From Anaerolineae bacterium (GTDB taxonomy: Bacteria > Chloroflexota > Anaerolineae > Aggregatilineales > UBA2796): DNA of 64,000 nt. Made by a program: the position numbers and the translations under genes. Shown piece after piece: positions 9,081-16,720 of the stretch (position 1 is its first letter; each line of letters starts with the position of its first letter). The notes beneath the pieces were generated by a model. The model searched no databases, was not told where the DNA came from, and worked only from the letters and a program-made list of their open reading frames with translations. Where the stretch lies: the NCBI GenBank assembly GCA_019637555.1, contig JAHBVK010000035.1, forward strand, positions 1 to 64,000, read 5' to 3'.

Positions 9081-9818
9081 ATGAAGAAACGTCTCGTTTT
9101 TGTGTCGTTGGCTCTGCTGCTGATAGCCACACTCGCGCTAAACACAGCACCGGTCAGTGCGAGCGTAGACTCGCTTACCAGCGTTTATTGGTCATGCAGT
9201 GGAGCATCGGTAACAGGTACGTTCAGCGGTGCGGTAACGAAGTACGTCAAGTTGTTTGTCTTCGTATATGATCCCACCACAGGTATTACTCCCCTCTCGC
9301 CGATTGGCGAAGCCGTTGTCGGTACTGGAACCTCCGGCAATTACGGCGGAGGCGTCTCGTTCGCGGCAGTTCCCGATGGTACGCAGTTGTACATTGATAT
9401 TTCGACCTACAACAGTGCCGGTGCGACGTGGCTCCAGTGGGATGGTGAACAATATTTCTCCGGCGTCGTGACCTGCAACCAAAGTCCACAGTTCCGTGGT
9501 CCTTCTATTCCACCGGGTGCAGAGCAAAAGCATATTGTCTGTGACGTGGCGGTATTTGATGCCCCCGGCGGCAACCCTGTGGGTAGTAACAGACTGCTGA
9601 ACGGTCAGACGTGGTATGTGCTACCGGACATCGTTAAGGCTGCGGACGGCTCGGATTGGCAGCAAGTGTATGTCAGCGGTGCTTCGCTGGTTTACATCCC
9701 CGCCCGCTGCGTGGAAGGTTATAAGCCCGGTGCTAAGGTTTCTGGTCCTGCTACAACCACTACAGTTGCAGTGCCATCAGTACCCGGCTTCGGTCAGATA
9801 AAGCCACCTACCAGCTAA
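9081..9818 (+). CDS. Secreted protein with C-terminal SH3-like domain
   Basis: A 245-residue exported protein. The start at 9081 follows an AAGGGGG ribosome-binding site and opens a clear signal peptide (MKKR, a hydrophobic core, then a cleavage region near VSA-SVD). Residues ~35-140 form a Gly/Thr/Ser-rich beta-type domain with two cysteines. Residues ~150-215 form a domain starting IVCDVAVFDAPGG, with GQTWYV, ADGSDW and YIPARCVEG. That domain is clearly related to one in the LysM protein at 38906-39523. The family is not otherwise recognised; an SH3-like wall- or surface-binding role is an inference. It is transcribed alone and ends before a bidirectional terminator. Confidence 0.75.
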   Translation: MKKRLVFVSLALLLIATLALNTAPVSASVDSLTSVYWSCSGASVTGTFSGAVTKYVKLFVFVYDPTTGITPLSPIGEAVVGTGTSGNYGGGVSFAAVPDGTQLYIDISTYNSAGATWLQWDGEQYFSGVVTCNQSPQFRGPSIPPGAEQKHIVCDVAVFDAPGGNPVGSNRLLNGQTWYVLPDIVKAADGSDWQQVYVSGASLVYIPARCVEGYKPGAKVSGPATTTTVAVPSVPGFGQIKPPTS

Positions 9819-9845
9819 TCTGACCTAAACCCACAGCTAGAAAAC

Positions 9846-9882
9846 AAAAGTGGCTGCATCTGAGTAGATGCAACCACTTTTT
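9846..9882. terminator. Bidirectional intrinsic terminator
   Basis: AAAAGTGG-TGCATCT pairs with AGATGCA-CCACTTTT around a four-base loop with one mismatch. A-rich and T-rich flanks give U tracts on both strands, so it can end both the secreted-protein gene and the convergent kinase gene. Confidence 0.85.
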
Positions 9883-9906
9883 GATTCACGTTGGCGAGTA
9901 ACTAGC

Positions 9907-12294
9907 TTAATCCAGCGAGTAAACCGTAATCGAATAATTGGTCACGGCACCAGCTTTCTGCCCACCATCAAAGTGACCGATGCCAGCCTGCACAGTGCCA
10001 GCGTTGGTCAATGCCGAAACATCAAACTTGCCGCTGAAGTGATCGTTGATGAACAAGTAGGCGTCGTCGTCATTGACCACCAGCACAACCTGATTGCTCT
10101 CAGCGGGCGTAATACTGTAGTTCTGCGCTTCGCCAAAGCCGACTAGATCACCGAACTGCCCATTGCGGAATGGCAAGATACCCCACTGCTTCAGCGAATT
10201 AAAGACCAGACGCCACTCTGCGCTTTGACCGACCACACGGAAGCGAATCATGAAATCCCAATTGCCATCAAATGGTGGGGTGAACTCCACCTCACAGACA
10301 AAGTTTTTGACGCTGCGCGACGCTGTGCCCAGTACGGGGCGTCCGGGCGTATGGCGCAACGGCACACCTGATAGCGACAGAAGCGGCGTTGTACTGGTCG
10401 CCTGTGCGATCAGTTGTTCGGCTTCGCTTTGCGCGTTCGCCAGCGCCACCGCTGTGCGATCCACGGTCGGCGTGCGGGTAGGGATAAGCGTCCGCGTCGG
10501 ACGCGGTGTGCGGGTGGGGATAGGTGTGCGTGAAGGTACAGGGGTACGAGTGGGTGTGTCCGTCGGCGGCACAACGCGACTATCGGGGGCGGTTGCCTCC
10601 TCGGTTGGCGTATCGGTTGGAAGCGGCGTAAAAGTAGCAGTGAACGTCCGCGTTGGTGTAAAGGTACGGGTATAGGACGGCGTGAATGTTAGAGTAAACG
10701 TTTTGGTGGCGGTATCCGTGGCGGTGAAGGTGGGTGTAAAGGTCGCCGTCAGTGTCTTTGTTTCGGTTGCCGTTGCCGTATCCGTAAACGTAGCTGTATA
10801 GGTCAGTGTGAATGTCCGCGTCGCTGTTTTGGTGAAAGTCGCCGTATCCGACGCAAGGATAAGCGGAGCGGTAGCGGGTAATTCCGTTTCGGTGATCGTT
10901 GCTGTCGGTGGTTCGATGGTGGCAGTATCAGTAGTAGTGGCGGTAGGTGGCTCGGTAGTTGTCGCCGTTGGACTTTCAATCTGGGCTACAGCCAGCGGCG
11001 TGTCACTTGCTGCTACTTGAACCGATCCTGTTGTCGAGCTGGGTAGGATGACAACATCGGAGTTCGTCGCTGTTGCCGTGCCGCTAGTACCCGTATCACC
11101 AGCCGCACCGCGATTACCGATCAGCGCAATGACGATGCCGCCGACCACGATCAGCGCGATCAAGCCCACTGCCCAATAAGTGGCAGTACGCAGCGTAGGG
11201 ACGGGAATGACGATAGAGCGACTCTTGCTGAAAGAACCGGAAGAACTAGTCGCTCCCGTTCCCGTCGCCAAGCCAGTACCAGCGGTGGATTCCAGCCCAA
11301 CGTAGGTGTTATCAGTGGGTTTGGCGATGTCCCCCGGTTTAGGCGTCGGCGTTGGCGCATTGACAACTGGCGCTTGCGGACCGGGCGTACGCGCGACTTT
11401 GGGTAGCAGCGCAGTGGGCATATCCGGTTTCTCCGCCACTGCTTCCTCAAAGGCTTGCGCAAAATCGTTGGTTTTGGCATAGCGATCCGCAGGCTGCTTG
11501 CCCATCGCGCGGTTGAGCACTGGAGCGAGTGTAGCAGGCAAACCGGGGCGAATCAGGTGTGGCGGTGCGCTGGTCTCGTAGAGCGTTTTGTACATCAAGG
11601 TCGGCGCGGAAGGGGCATCGAAGGGCAGCCGACCCGTCACCATTAGATACACCAACACGCCGAGCGCGTATTGATCTGTAGCTCCTGTAATCGCTTCGCC
11701 GCGCCACTGCTCCGGTGACATGTAACTCAGTGTGCCGAGCGTGATTCCGGTGCGCGTATGCCCACTGGAGGTATCGTCCACCAGCAGTTTGGCGATGCCA
11801 AAATCGACGAGCAACGGCTTACCGTGCTCGTCAAAGAGGATATTGCTCGCTTTAATGTCGCGGTGGACGACGTTTTTGCTGTGAGCATAATCCAGCGCGT
11901 CAGCAATCGCCTTGAGTAGTTGCCCTACTTCTTTGAGTGAGGGCAATGTCCCTTCGCGTTCCATCCGATCCGCCAGCGTACCGCCTGAAAGATAGGGCAT
12001 GACGATGTAGCGGATGTCATCGGCAGTCGATCCAGCGTCGTAGATAGGGACGATATTGGGGTGATGGAGCTGCGCGATGGTGCGCGCCTCGCGGTTGAAA
12101 CGCTTGACGAAATCGGCATCCATCGCCAGACCAGCGGGCAGCACTTTGATGGCTACATGACGTTCGAGATCAGGTTGAAAGGCACGGTAAACAGCACCCA
12201 TGCCACCCTGACCGATCAATTTCTCGATCTGGTATTTGTTGTTAAAAAACAAGCCAACGAGCGAGTTGCCTTGCGTGTTGCCCTGCATATTCAT
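9907..12294 (-). CDS. Transmembrane serine/threonine protein kinase
   Basis: A 795-residue Hanks-type kinase. The cytoplasmic kinase domain (~20-285) has the Gly loop GQGGMG, catalytic Lys50, HRDIKASN (144-151), DFG (164-166) and SPEQW, all intact. A proline-rich juxtamembrane region leads to one transmembrane helix near 373-395. An extracellular Thr/Pro-rich stretch follows (~440-620, many TxT and TPTRT repeats), probably an extended stalk. The C-terminal ~165 residues look like a beta-sandwich domain of the kind found in DUF1080/laminin-G-like proteins and probably sense an external ligand. Such one-component receptor kinases are common in Chloroflexota. No cognate phosphatase is adjacent; substrates are unknown. 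Confidence 0.93.
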   Translation of the reverse strand: MNMQGNTQGNSLVGLFFNNKYQIEKLIGQGGMGAVYRAFQPDLERHVAIKVLPAGLAMDADFVKRFNREARTIAQLHHPNIVPIYDAGSTADDIRYIVMPYLSGGTLADRMEREGTLPSLKEVGQLLKAIADALDYAHSKNVVHRDIKASNILFDEHGKPLLVDFGIAKLLVDDTSSGHTRTGITLGTLSYMSPEQWRGEAITGATDQYALGVLVYLMVTGRLPFDAPSAPTLMYKTLYETSAPPHLIRPGLPATLAPVLNRAMGKQPADRYAKTNDFAQAFEEAVAEKPDMPTALLPKVARTPGPQAPVVNAPTPTPKPGDIAKPTDNTYVGLESTAGTGLATGTGATSSSGSFSKSRSIVIPVPTLRTATYWAVGLIALIVVGGIVIALIGNRGAAGDTGTSGTATATNSDVVILPSSTTGSVQVAASDTPLAVAQIESPTATTTEPPTATTTDTATIEPPTATITETELPATAPLILASDTATFTKTATRTFTLTYTATFTDTATATETKTLTATFTPTFTATDTATKTFTLTFTPSYTRTFTPTRTFTATFTPLPTDTPTEEATAPDSRVVPPTDTPTRTPVPSRTPIPTRTPRPTRTLIPTRTPTVDRTAVALANAQSEAEQLIAQATSTTPLLSLSGVPLRHTPGRPVLGTASRSVKNFVCEVEFTPPFDGNWDFMIRFRVVGQSAEWRLVFNSLKQWGILPFRNGQFGDLVGFGEAQNYSITPAESNQVVLVVNDDDAYLFINDHFSGKFDVSALTNAGTVQAGIGHFDGGQKAGAVTNYSITVYSLD

Positions 12295-12410
12295 AGCAGG
12301 TTGCCCCCTAAGGTAAGGTTAAGTGTATCCTGTTATGCTGGCACGTTGTATCATCACCTATCTTACAGCCATTTTCAGGATACGCTAGCAACCTTGCAGC
12401 AACTTTGCGT

Positions 12411-13682
12411 TTATTTTGTCAAAACCTTCAACGCCTGCTCCAGATCACTGATCAGATCGTCCGTATCTTCTACGCCGATAGCGAAGCGCACCAAATTGCC
12501 CTTAATGCCCAATTCCAAGCGTTCTTCTTCGGTCTTTTCAAAGAAGGACATCAGTGCAGGCTGCTCGATCAGGCTATCGACGCCGCCCAGACTCGGCGCG
12601 ATGTAGGGAATTTCCAGCGCGTCGATGAAATTGCTGGTTTCTTCCAGCGTGCCACGCACTTCAAAGCTGACCACACCGCCGAACCCGATCATCTGCTTGA
12701 CCGCCACCTCATGATCGGGATGCGAAGCCAAACCGGGATACCAGACACGCTCAATCTGCGGATGCGTTTCCAGATACTCCGCCACGCGCTGCGCCGATTG
12801 GTTCTGCTGCTTAACCCTCAAACCCAATGTTTTCAAGCCACGCTCTAACAGATAGGCGTTCTGCGGATCGACGATCCCGCCGAGTACACCACGTGCATCA
12901 CGCAGCGCGGCGATGCGATCTTTGCGTCCGGCAACCACGCCCGCCAGCAAGTCATGATGCCCGCCAAGATACTTGGTGGCGCTATGGGTTACATAATCAA
13001 TGCCATAGTCCAGCGGCAGTTGATTGATCGAAGTGCCGAACGTACTGTCGATGATCGTCTGCACGCGGTGACGTTTGGCAATCTCCGCGATGCGCTCTAG
13101 ATCGACGCAGCGAAGGTAGGGATTGGTAGGGCTTTCAGACATAATAAAGCGCGTCCGCTTGGGCTGGATCGCCGCTTCTAGCGCTTCGTAATCGCCTGTC
13201 TCTACGATGGTCGTTTCGATTCCCAGCCGCTTGAGAAAGGTGATACAAAACTGGCGGGTGCGGCGGTAGCAATCGCCCGTCATCACGATATGTGTGCCAG
13301 TCGGTAGGCTCGCCAGCAATAGGGACGTAATTGCCGCCATGCCGCTGGAGAACAGCACGGCATCGCCTGCGCCCTCTAGCGCCGCCACTTTACTCTCCAC
13401 CGCTTGCACCGTAGGATTGCCGTAGCGTCCGTATTCCTCGCGCCCGACGACGCCATCTCCCCAACTCTTGTGCTGCATGAAGTTGATTAGATCGGCAGTA
13501 TCCGCAAAAGCGTAGGTCGCTGTCTGAATGATCGGCATGGGAATCGATTGGTGGGCGCGGGCGCGGTTATCGCCACCGTGGACGGACAGCGTGTTCGAGC
13601 CATATTTGCCCTTACGCGGTAATTTCGATTTGGGCTTGCTGCCATTCGTATTAATTTGCTCGTCGGCGGATTTGGCGGTCAC
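12411..13682 (-). CDS. Cys/Met-metabolism PLP enzyme (cystathionine gamma-synthase type)
   Basis: A PLP-dependent enzyme of the cystathionine gamma-synthase/gamma-lyase/O-acetylhomoserine sulfhydrylase family. Diagnostic parts are the substrate loop EEYGRYGNPT, the cofactor-stacking region SSGMAAI, and the Schiff-base lysine in HSATKYLGGH. Which reaction it catalyses cannot be settled by eye. An upstream SAM riboswitch argues for methionine synthesis rather than cysteine catabolism. An in-frame ATG exists at 13769, but it lies inside the terminator hairpin. The GTG at 13682, preceded by AAAGG, gives 423 residues and is the more likely start. The first ~35 residues are Lys/Ser-rich and poorly conserved in character. 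Confidence 0.88.
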   Translation of the reverse strand: MTAKSADEQINTNGSKPKSKLPRKGKYGSNTLSVHGGDNRARAHQSIPMPIIQTATYAFADTADLINFMQHKSWGDGVVGREEYGRYGNPTVQAVESKVAALEGAGDAVLFSSGMAAITSLLLASLPTGTHIVMTGDCYRRTRQFCITFLKRLGIETTIVETGDYEALEAAIQPKRTRFIMSESPTNPYLRCVDLERIAEIAKRHRVQTIIDSTFGTSINQLPLDYGIDYVTHSATKYLGGHHDLLAGVVAGRKDRIAALRDARGVLGGIVDPQNAYLLERGLKTLGLRVKQQNQSAQRVAEYLETHPQIERVWYPGLASHPDHEVAVKQMIGFGGVVSFEVRGTLEETSNFIDALEIPYIAPSLGGVDSLIEQPALMSFFEKTEEERLELGIKGNLVRFAIGVEDTDDLISDLEQALKVLTK

Positions 13683-13734
13683 TGTCGGCTTGCCTTTCTC
13701 TGTTAGCTCTGTTTTATCAATGTCGATCTGGCAA

Positions 13735-13780
13735 CAAAAAACCCGCAGCTCTAACGTACATAACATCAAGAGCGCGGGTT
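13735..13780 (-). terminator. Riboswitch-controlled intrinsic terminator
   Basis: On the minus strand AACCCGCGCTCT pairs with AGAGCTGCGGGTT, closing a ~17-base loop, followed by TTTTTT. It sits between the SAM aptamer and the PLP-enzyme start. Its left arm and loop contain CTCTTGATGT (13763-13772), perfectly complementary to the 5' strand of the aptamer's first helix, which gives an antiterminator. Confidence 0.8.
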
Positions 13781-13819
13781 CTATCGCTTGTTCATCGCGG
13801 ACTGTTGTTGTCTTGTATT

Positions 13820-13918
13820 TCAGTCAAGACCGCATCCCCGCCATAACGGCGGGCAGCACCTTGGGAGTCCACCCAGGTTGCCGTGATCGACAAATGAGTC
13901 GATCACTCTTGATGTGTT
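13820..13918 (-). promoter_or_regulatory. SAM riboswitch (SAM-I/IV-like aptamer)
   Basis: Reading the minus strand, the SAM-aptamer core elements occur in the right order: ATCAAGAGTG, a perfect nine-pair P2 stem (GTGATCGAC with GTCGATCAC), GGCAACC, a P3 hairpin TGGG/CCCA, AAGGTGC, a CCCGCC/GGCGGG hairpin, then GGATG and the closing P1 strand TCTTGA, which pairs with TCAAGA. The short P2 without an internal kink-turn resembles SAM-I/IV or SAM-IV rather than classical SAM-I. It lies directly upstream of a methionine-pathway-type PLP enzyme. The family assignment is by eye; a covariance-model search would settle it. Confidence 0.8.
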
Positions 13919-13993
13919 GGGGAGAGGATAACACAAGTTGCAACGGCGTCAAGTGGAGACGGTTAGCGTAGGTAGCTTCCCTTTCAAACGAAG

Positions 13994-14015
13994 TATAATC
14001 AATCTAAATAGGAGG
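13994..14015 (+). promoter_or_regulatory. -10 box and ribosome-binding site of the antitoxin gene
   Basis: A perfect TATAAT is at 13994-13999 and AGGAGG at 14010-14015. The spacing favours translation from the ATG at 14026 over the one at 14017, which is only one base from the AGGAGG. No good -35 box is seen, which fits a regulated toxin-antitoxin promoter. Confidence 0.5.
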
Positions 14016-14025
14016 CATGATCAAC

Positions 14026-14247
14026 ATGGATCAACCAACCTTGAAATCACAGCTATTGGAAACGCTGGAACAGATACCTGCAGATAAGCAGGAGAAAGCA
14101 CTGGAATTACTTCGAGAGTTGGCGCGTCCACGCGGAAAGCCTGCGCGTTCGCTACTGAAGTTTACGGGTAGAATCGCCGCTGATGATTTGGCGCAGATGG
14201 AAAAGGCTATCGAGGAAATGGAAGTAGTTGATCCCGATGGCTGGTAA
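14026..14247 (+). CDS. Putative antitoxin of a VapBC-type pair
   Basis: A 73-residue charged helical protein. Residues ~5-30 (LLETLEQIPADKQEKALELL) look like a leucine-patterned helix, and the C-terminal part (~40-73) is acidic, as expected for a toxin-wrapping tail. It overlaps the following PIN-domain gene by 11 bp, the classic antitoxin-first arrangement with translational coupling. No ribbon-helix-helix or AbrB motif is obvious, so the antitoxin family is uncertain. The start at 14026 is preferred because of ribosome-binding-site spacing. Function is inferred from position. Confidence 0.65.
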   Translation: MDQPTLKSQLLETLEQIPADKQEKALELLRELARPRGKPARSLLKFTGRIAADDLAQMEKAIEEMEVVDPDGW

Positions 14248-14632
14248 ATTATTAGACACAAACGCCGTAATTGCGCTGCAAAAACAAGATAAGGATTTCC
14301 TTGCTCTTCTCGACTCCGATGAAGAGATTTTCATTCCTGCCATTGTGATCGGAGAACTTTATTACGGTGCCTATAATTCAGGACGACCACAAGAAAACGA
14401 GCGAATAGTCGATGAGTTGGTAGCCGATCAGACAATACTCAATTGCGACTCTTTTACTGGGAAATATTACGGGAAAGTCAGGCATAGGTTGAAAGTTAAG
14501 GGAACTCCTATCCCAGAGAATGATATGTGGATCGCTGCTCTCGCTATACAATTCAATCTAGCACTCCTCACCAATGATGATCATTTCTCAAATGTCGAAC
14601 TATTGACGATGCAATCATGGTCAAAACCTTAA
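14237..14632 (+). CDS. PIN-domain toxin, VapC family
   Basis: A 131-residue PIN-domain ribonuclease candidate. The acidic metal-binding residues of VapC are all present: Asp in LLDTNAV near the N-terminus, Glu in IGELYYGA, Asp in ENDMWIAA and a late Asp in TNDDHF. VapC toxins cleave tRNA or rRNA and are neutralised by the upstream partner. The ATG at 14237 lies inside the antitoxin gene, so the two are translationally coupled. An alternative start nine bases upstream would add three residues. The catalytic set is intact, so the toxin is probably active. Confidence 0.85.
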   Translation: MAGKLLDTNAVIALQKQDKDFLALLDSDEEIFIPAIVIGELYYGAYNSGRPQENERIVDELVADQTILNCDSFTGKYYGKVRHRLKVKGTPIPENDMWIAALAIQFNLALLTNDDHFSNVELLTMQSWSKP

Positions 14633-14636
14633 ACTT

Positions 14637-15548
14637 ATGACGGACAATAGCGCCAATTCACAACGCACCCTCCTCTATGGTCTTCTCGGCGATCTGCCGC
14701 CGCGTGATGGCAAGATCGGTGCAACGACGCTCGGCACGACACAACGCGATGGCTATCAGTTAGAAACACTGCTACTAGAACTCAACGGGATCGAACCTGT
14801 GTCCGCCTATTTCGTGCGACCACTCGCGCCGGGGCGCTATCCCTGCATAGTCTACAATCACGCGCACGGAGGCAACTACGAGATCGGCAAGGAAGAACTG
14901 CTCAGCGGGCGCGGGATGCTGCAATCACCACCGTATGCTCGTGCGCTGACAGAGAATGGTTACGCGGCACTGTGCATCGATCACTGGTGTTTCGGCGAAC
15001 GGCGCGGACGCACGGAGTCGGCAACCTTCAAACAGATGTTGTGGGAAGGGCGCGTGCTCTGGGGCATGATGATCTACGATTCGCTGCGAGCGGTGGATTA
15101 TCTGAACACGCGAGGCGATGTCAATGCGGATCGGTTGGCGACGCTCGGCGCATCCTTCGGCAGCACGATGGCATGGTGGTTGGCAGCGCTCGATCCACGC
15201 ATCAAAGTGTGCATAGACATTTGCTGCCTGAGCGATTATCAGGCGTTGATCGATCAGCGCACGCTGGACGGACACAGCGTTTACTATTTCGTCCCTTCGC
15301 TGCTCAAACATTTCACGGCGGGGCAGATCAACGCGCTGATCGCACCGCGTCCGCATCTGGGACTCGCGGGAATCTACGATCCACTGACTCCGGTTGCGGG
15401 CTTAGATCGGATCGACGCGGAACTCAAACGGGTCTACGCCGAGACGGGCAATCCGGCTGGCTGGCTGCTGCGCCGCTATGCAACGGGACACATCGAAACA
15501 GCACACATGCGCGTCACGATATTGGAGTGGTTGCGCCAGTGGCTGTGA
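14637..15548 (+). CDS. Alpha/beta-hydrolase (esterase or acylhydrolase)
   Basis: A 303-residue alpha/beta-hydrolase of the dienelactone hydrolase/acetyl-xylan-esterase-like group. The nucleophile elbow is GASFGS near residue 180, an Asp candidate is in GIYDPLTP near 245, and the catalytic His is in ATGHIETAH near 285. Oxyanion-side residues appear in YNHAHGG near residue 75. There is no signal peptide, so it acts in the cytoplasm. It follows the VapC-like gene by four bases and may be co-transcribed, though no functional link is evident. Substrate unknown. Confidence 0.82.
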   Translation: MTDNSANSQRTLLYGLLGDLPPRDGKIGATTLGTTQRDGYQLETLLLELNGIEPVSAYFVRPLAPGRYPCIVYNHAHGGNYEIGKEELLSGRGMLQSPPYARALTENGYAALCIDHWCFGERRGRTESATFKQMLWEGRVLWGMMIYDSLRAVDYLNTRGDVNADRLATLGASFGSTMAWWLAALDPRIKVCIDICCLSDYQALIDQRTLDGHSVYYFVPSLLKHFTAGQINALIAPRPHLGLAGIYDPLTPVAGLDRIDAELKRVYAETGNPAGWLLRRYATGHIETAHMRVTILEWLRQWL

Positions 15549-15580
15549 TATACTGATCGTAGCCATTTGAGGAATGTGAG

Positions 15581-15832
15581 ATGACAGCAGCAGTAAGCGG
15601 AACCTTGCTAGAAGAAATAGTAGATTTTCTTGCTGCCTCTCCCAGCGCAGAGGAGATAGTTGCCTTTCGTCCCTCAGAAACGCTTCAAGGTAGAGCCAGT
15701 TATTTACTGGAACAAAATCGCAATCAGCTACTATCACCAGAGGAACGTGCTGAACTGGACGAGTTTTCCCGCATGAATCAGTTCATGAGTTTGCTTAAGG
15801 TTCGTGCTCGAAGCCGAATTTCAAAAGCATGA
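15581..15832 (+). CDS. Small helical partner of HNH nuclease gene
   Basis: An 83-residue, mostly helical, charged protein. It contains ASPSAEEIVAFRPSETLQ, then LLSPEERAELDEFSRMNQFM and a basic tail (KVRARSRISKA). Its stop overlaps the next gene's start (ATGA), so the two are translationally coupled. I recall the same small-protein/HNH pairing in cyanobacteria and Chloroflexota, but I do not know an experimentally proven function. A toxin-antitoxin-like or nuclease-regulating role is inference from size, charge and coupling. Confidence 0.7.
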   Translation: MTAAVSGTLLEEIVDFLAASPSAEEIVAFRPSETLQGRASYLLEQNRNQLLSPEERAELDEFSRMNQFMSLLKVRARSRISKA

Positions 15833-16257
15833 GTTACATTCCCGAGGGCTTGAGACAATTGGTGCATGATCGCGCTGGCGGTTGTTGCGAATATTGTTTA
15901 TTACACGAAGATGATAATTTGTTCGCGCACGAAATCGACCACATTAGGGCAGTGAAGCATCGAGGAACGACAGAAGCAAATAATCTTGCTTTTAGTTGTT
16001 TTGATTGCAATCGAAATAAAGGTAGCGATCTCGGTTCTATTGACGATGTTACAGATGCTCTTGTTCCATTATTTAATCCCCGTCAACAACAATGGGCAGA
16101 TCATTTTCAATTAAGTGGCGTGATGATTGAGCCATTGACGCCAGAAGGTCGAATCACAGTGTTGCTGCTGGATTTGAACAACATGAATCAGGTCAAAAAA
16201 CGGCTTGCTCTAGTGAGCCAAGATCGTTATCCCTGCATTTTCCCCGAGAATGATTAA
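15829..16257 (+). CDS. HNH endonuclease
   Basis: A 142-residue HNH nuclease. The zinc-binding CEYC lies near residue 20, the catalytic EIDHI near 40, and the second zinc knuckle CFDCNRNKG near 64-72. The set of two CxxC pairs plus DH and N is complete, so it should be active on DNA. The C-terminal ~55 residues are a small domain that follows the HNH core in this group. It is translationally coupled to the small upstream protein. There is no methylase or phage gene nearby, so it is not an obvious restriction or prophage component. Confidence 0.88.
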   Translation: MSYIPEGLRQLVHDRAGGCCEYCLLHEDDNLFAHEIDHIRAVKHRGTTEANNLAFSCFDCNRNKGSDLGSIDDVTDALVPLFNPRQQQWADHFQLSGVMIEPLTPEGRITVLLLDLNNMNQVKKRLALVSQDRYPCIFPEND

Positions 16258-16301
16258 AACATTCACCTCCATCTTGCGTATTGATTAGCATGGAGGCAAT
16301 C

Positions 16302-16670
16302 ATGAGCTTTTTGGGCAATCTCGTCTGGATCATCTTCGGTGGATTTATCGCGGCTGTCGGTTACTTCATCGGCGGCTTGCTGCTATGCCTGACCATCGTT
16401 GGCATCCCCTTCGGCGTGAAAGCGATTGAATTGTCGGGGCAAATCCTCGCGCCGTTCGGACGCCAGATCGTTACGCTGCCACGCGGATCGGGCTGCTTCG
16501 CGCTGCTATTCAACATCGTCTGGCTGTTCGTATTCGGTTGGGAGATCGCGCTGGTTCATCTGGTATCCGGTTTCGTGCTGACGATCACGATCATCGGTAT
16601 CCCCTTCGCCAATCAGCACTTCAAGCTGATCCCCGTCGCGCTGTTCCCCTTCACCTACAAACTGCAATAA
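16302..16670 (+). CDS. YccF-family membrane protein
   Basis: A 122-residue inner-membrane protein of the YccF (DUF307) family. Two related segments carry the family signature: LTIVGIPFGVKAIEL near residue 40 and TITIIGIPFANQHFKL near 100, each next to hydrophobic helices. There are four to five hydrophobic segments in all. The start at 16302 has GGAGG five bases upstream and is better than the upstream in-frame codons. The biological role of YccF is not established. It is convergent with the desulfurase-like gene, and the gap holds a perfect hairpin. Confidence 0.88.
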   Translation: MSFLGNLVWIIFGGFIAAVGYFIGGLLLCLTIVGIPFGVKAIELSGQILAPFGRQIVTLPRGSGCFALLFNIVWLFVFGWEIALVHLVSGFVLTITIIGIPFANQHFKLIPVALFPFTYKLQ

Positions 16671-16683
16671 AGTCGAGAACGAA

Positions 16684-16713
16684 ATGTCCCGAAAGGGTTC
16701 AAATTCGGGACAT
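16684..16713. terminator. Stem-loop between convergent genes
   Basis: ATGTCCCGAA pairs perfectly with TTCGGGACAT around a ten-base loop, midway between the stops of the yccF-like and desulfurase-like genes. There is no U tract on either strand, so it is not a standard intrinsic terminator; it may block read-through or protect 3' ends. Confidence 0.6.
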
Positions 16714-16720
16714 CAAACAC

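Noticed and set aside
10400..11020. Open frames antisense to the Thr/Pro-rich stalk of the Ser/Thr kinase (Val/Gly/Arg-rich)
   Set aside because: They are shadows of the repetitive ACX-type codons of the kinase stalk, without start signals or family features.
13683..13769. Start of the PLP enzyme at the ATG at 13769
   Set aside because: That ATG lies within the riboswitch terminator hairpin, and the extra residues are translated terminator sequence.
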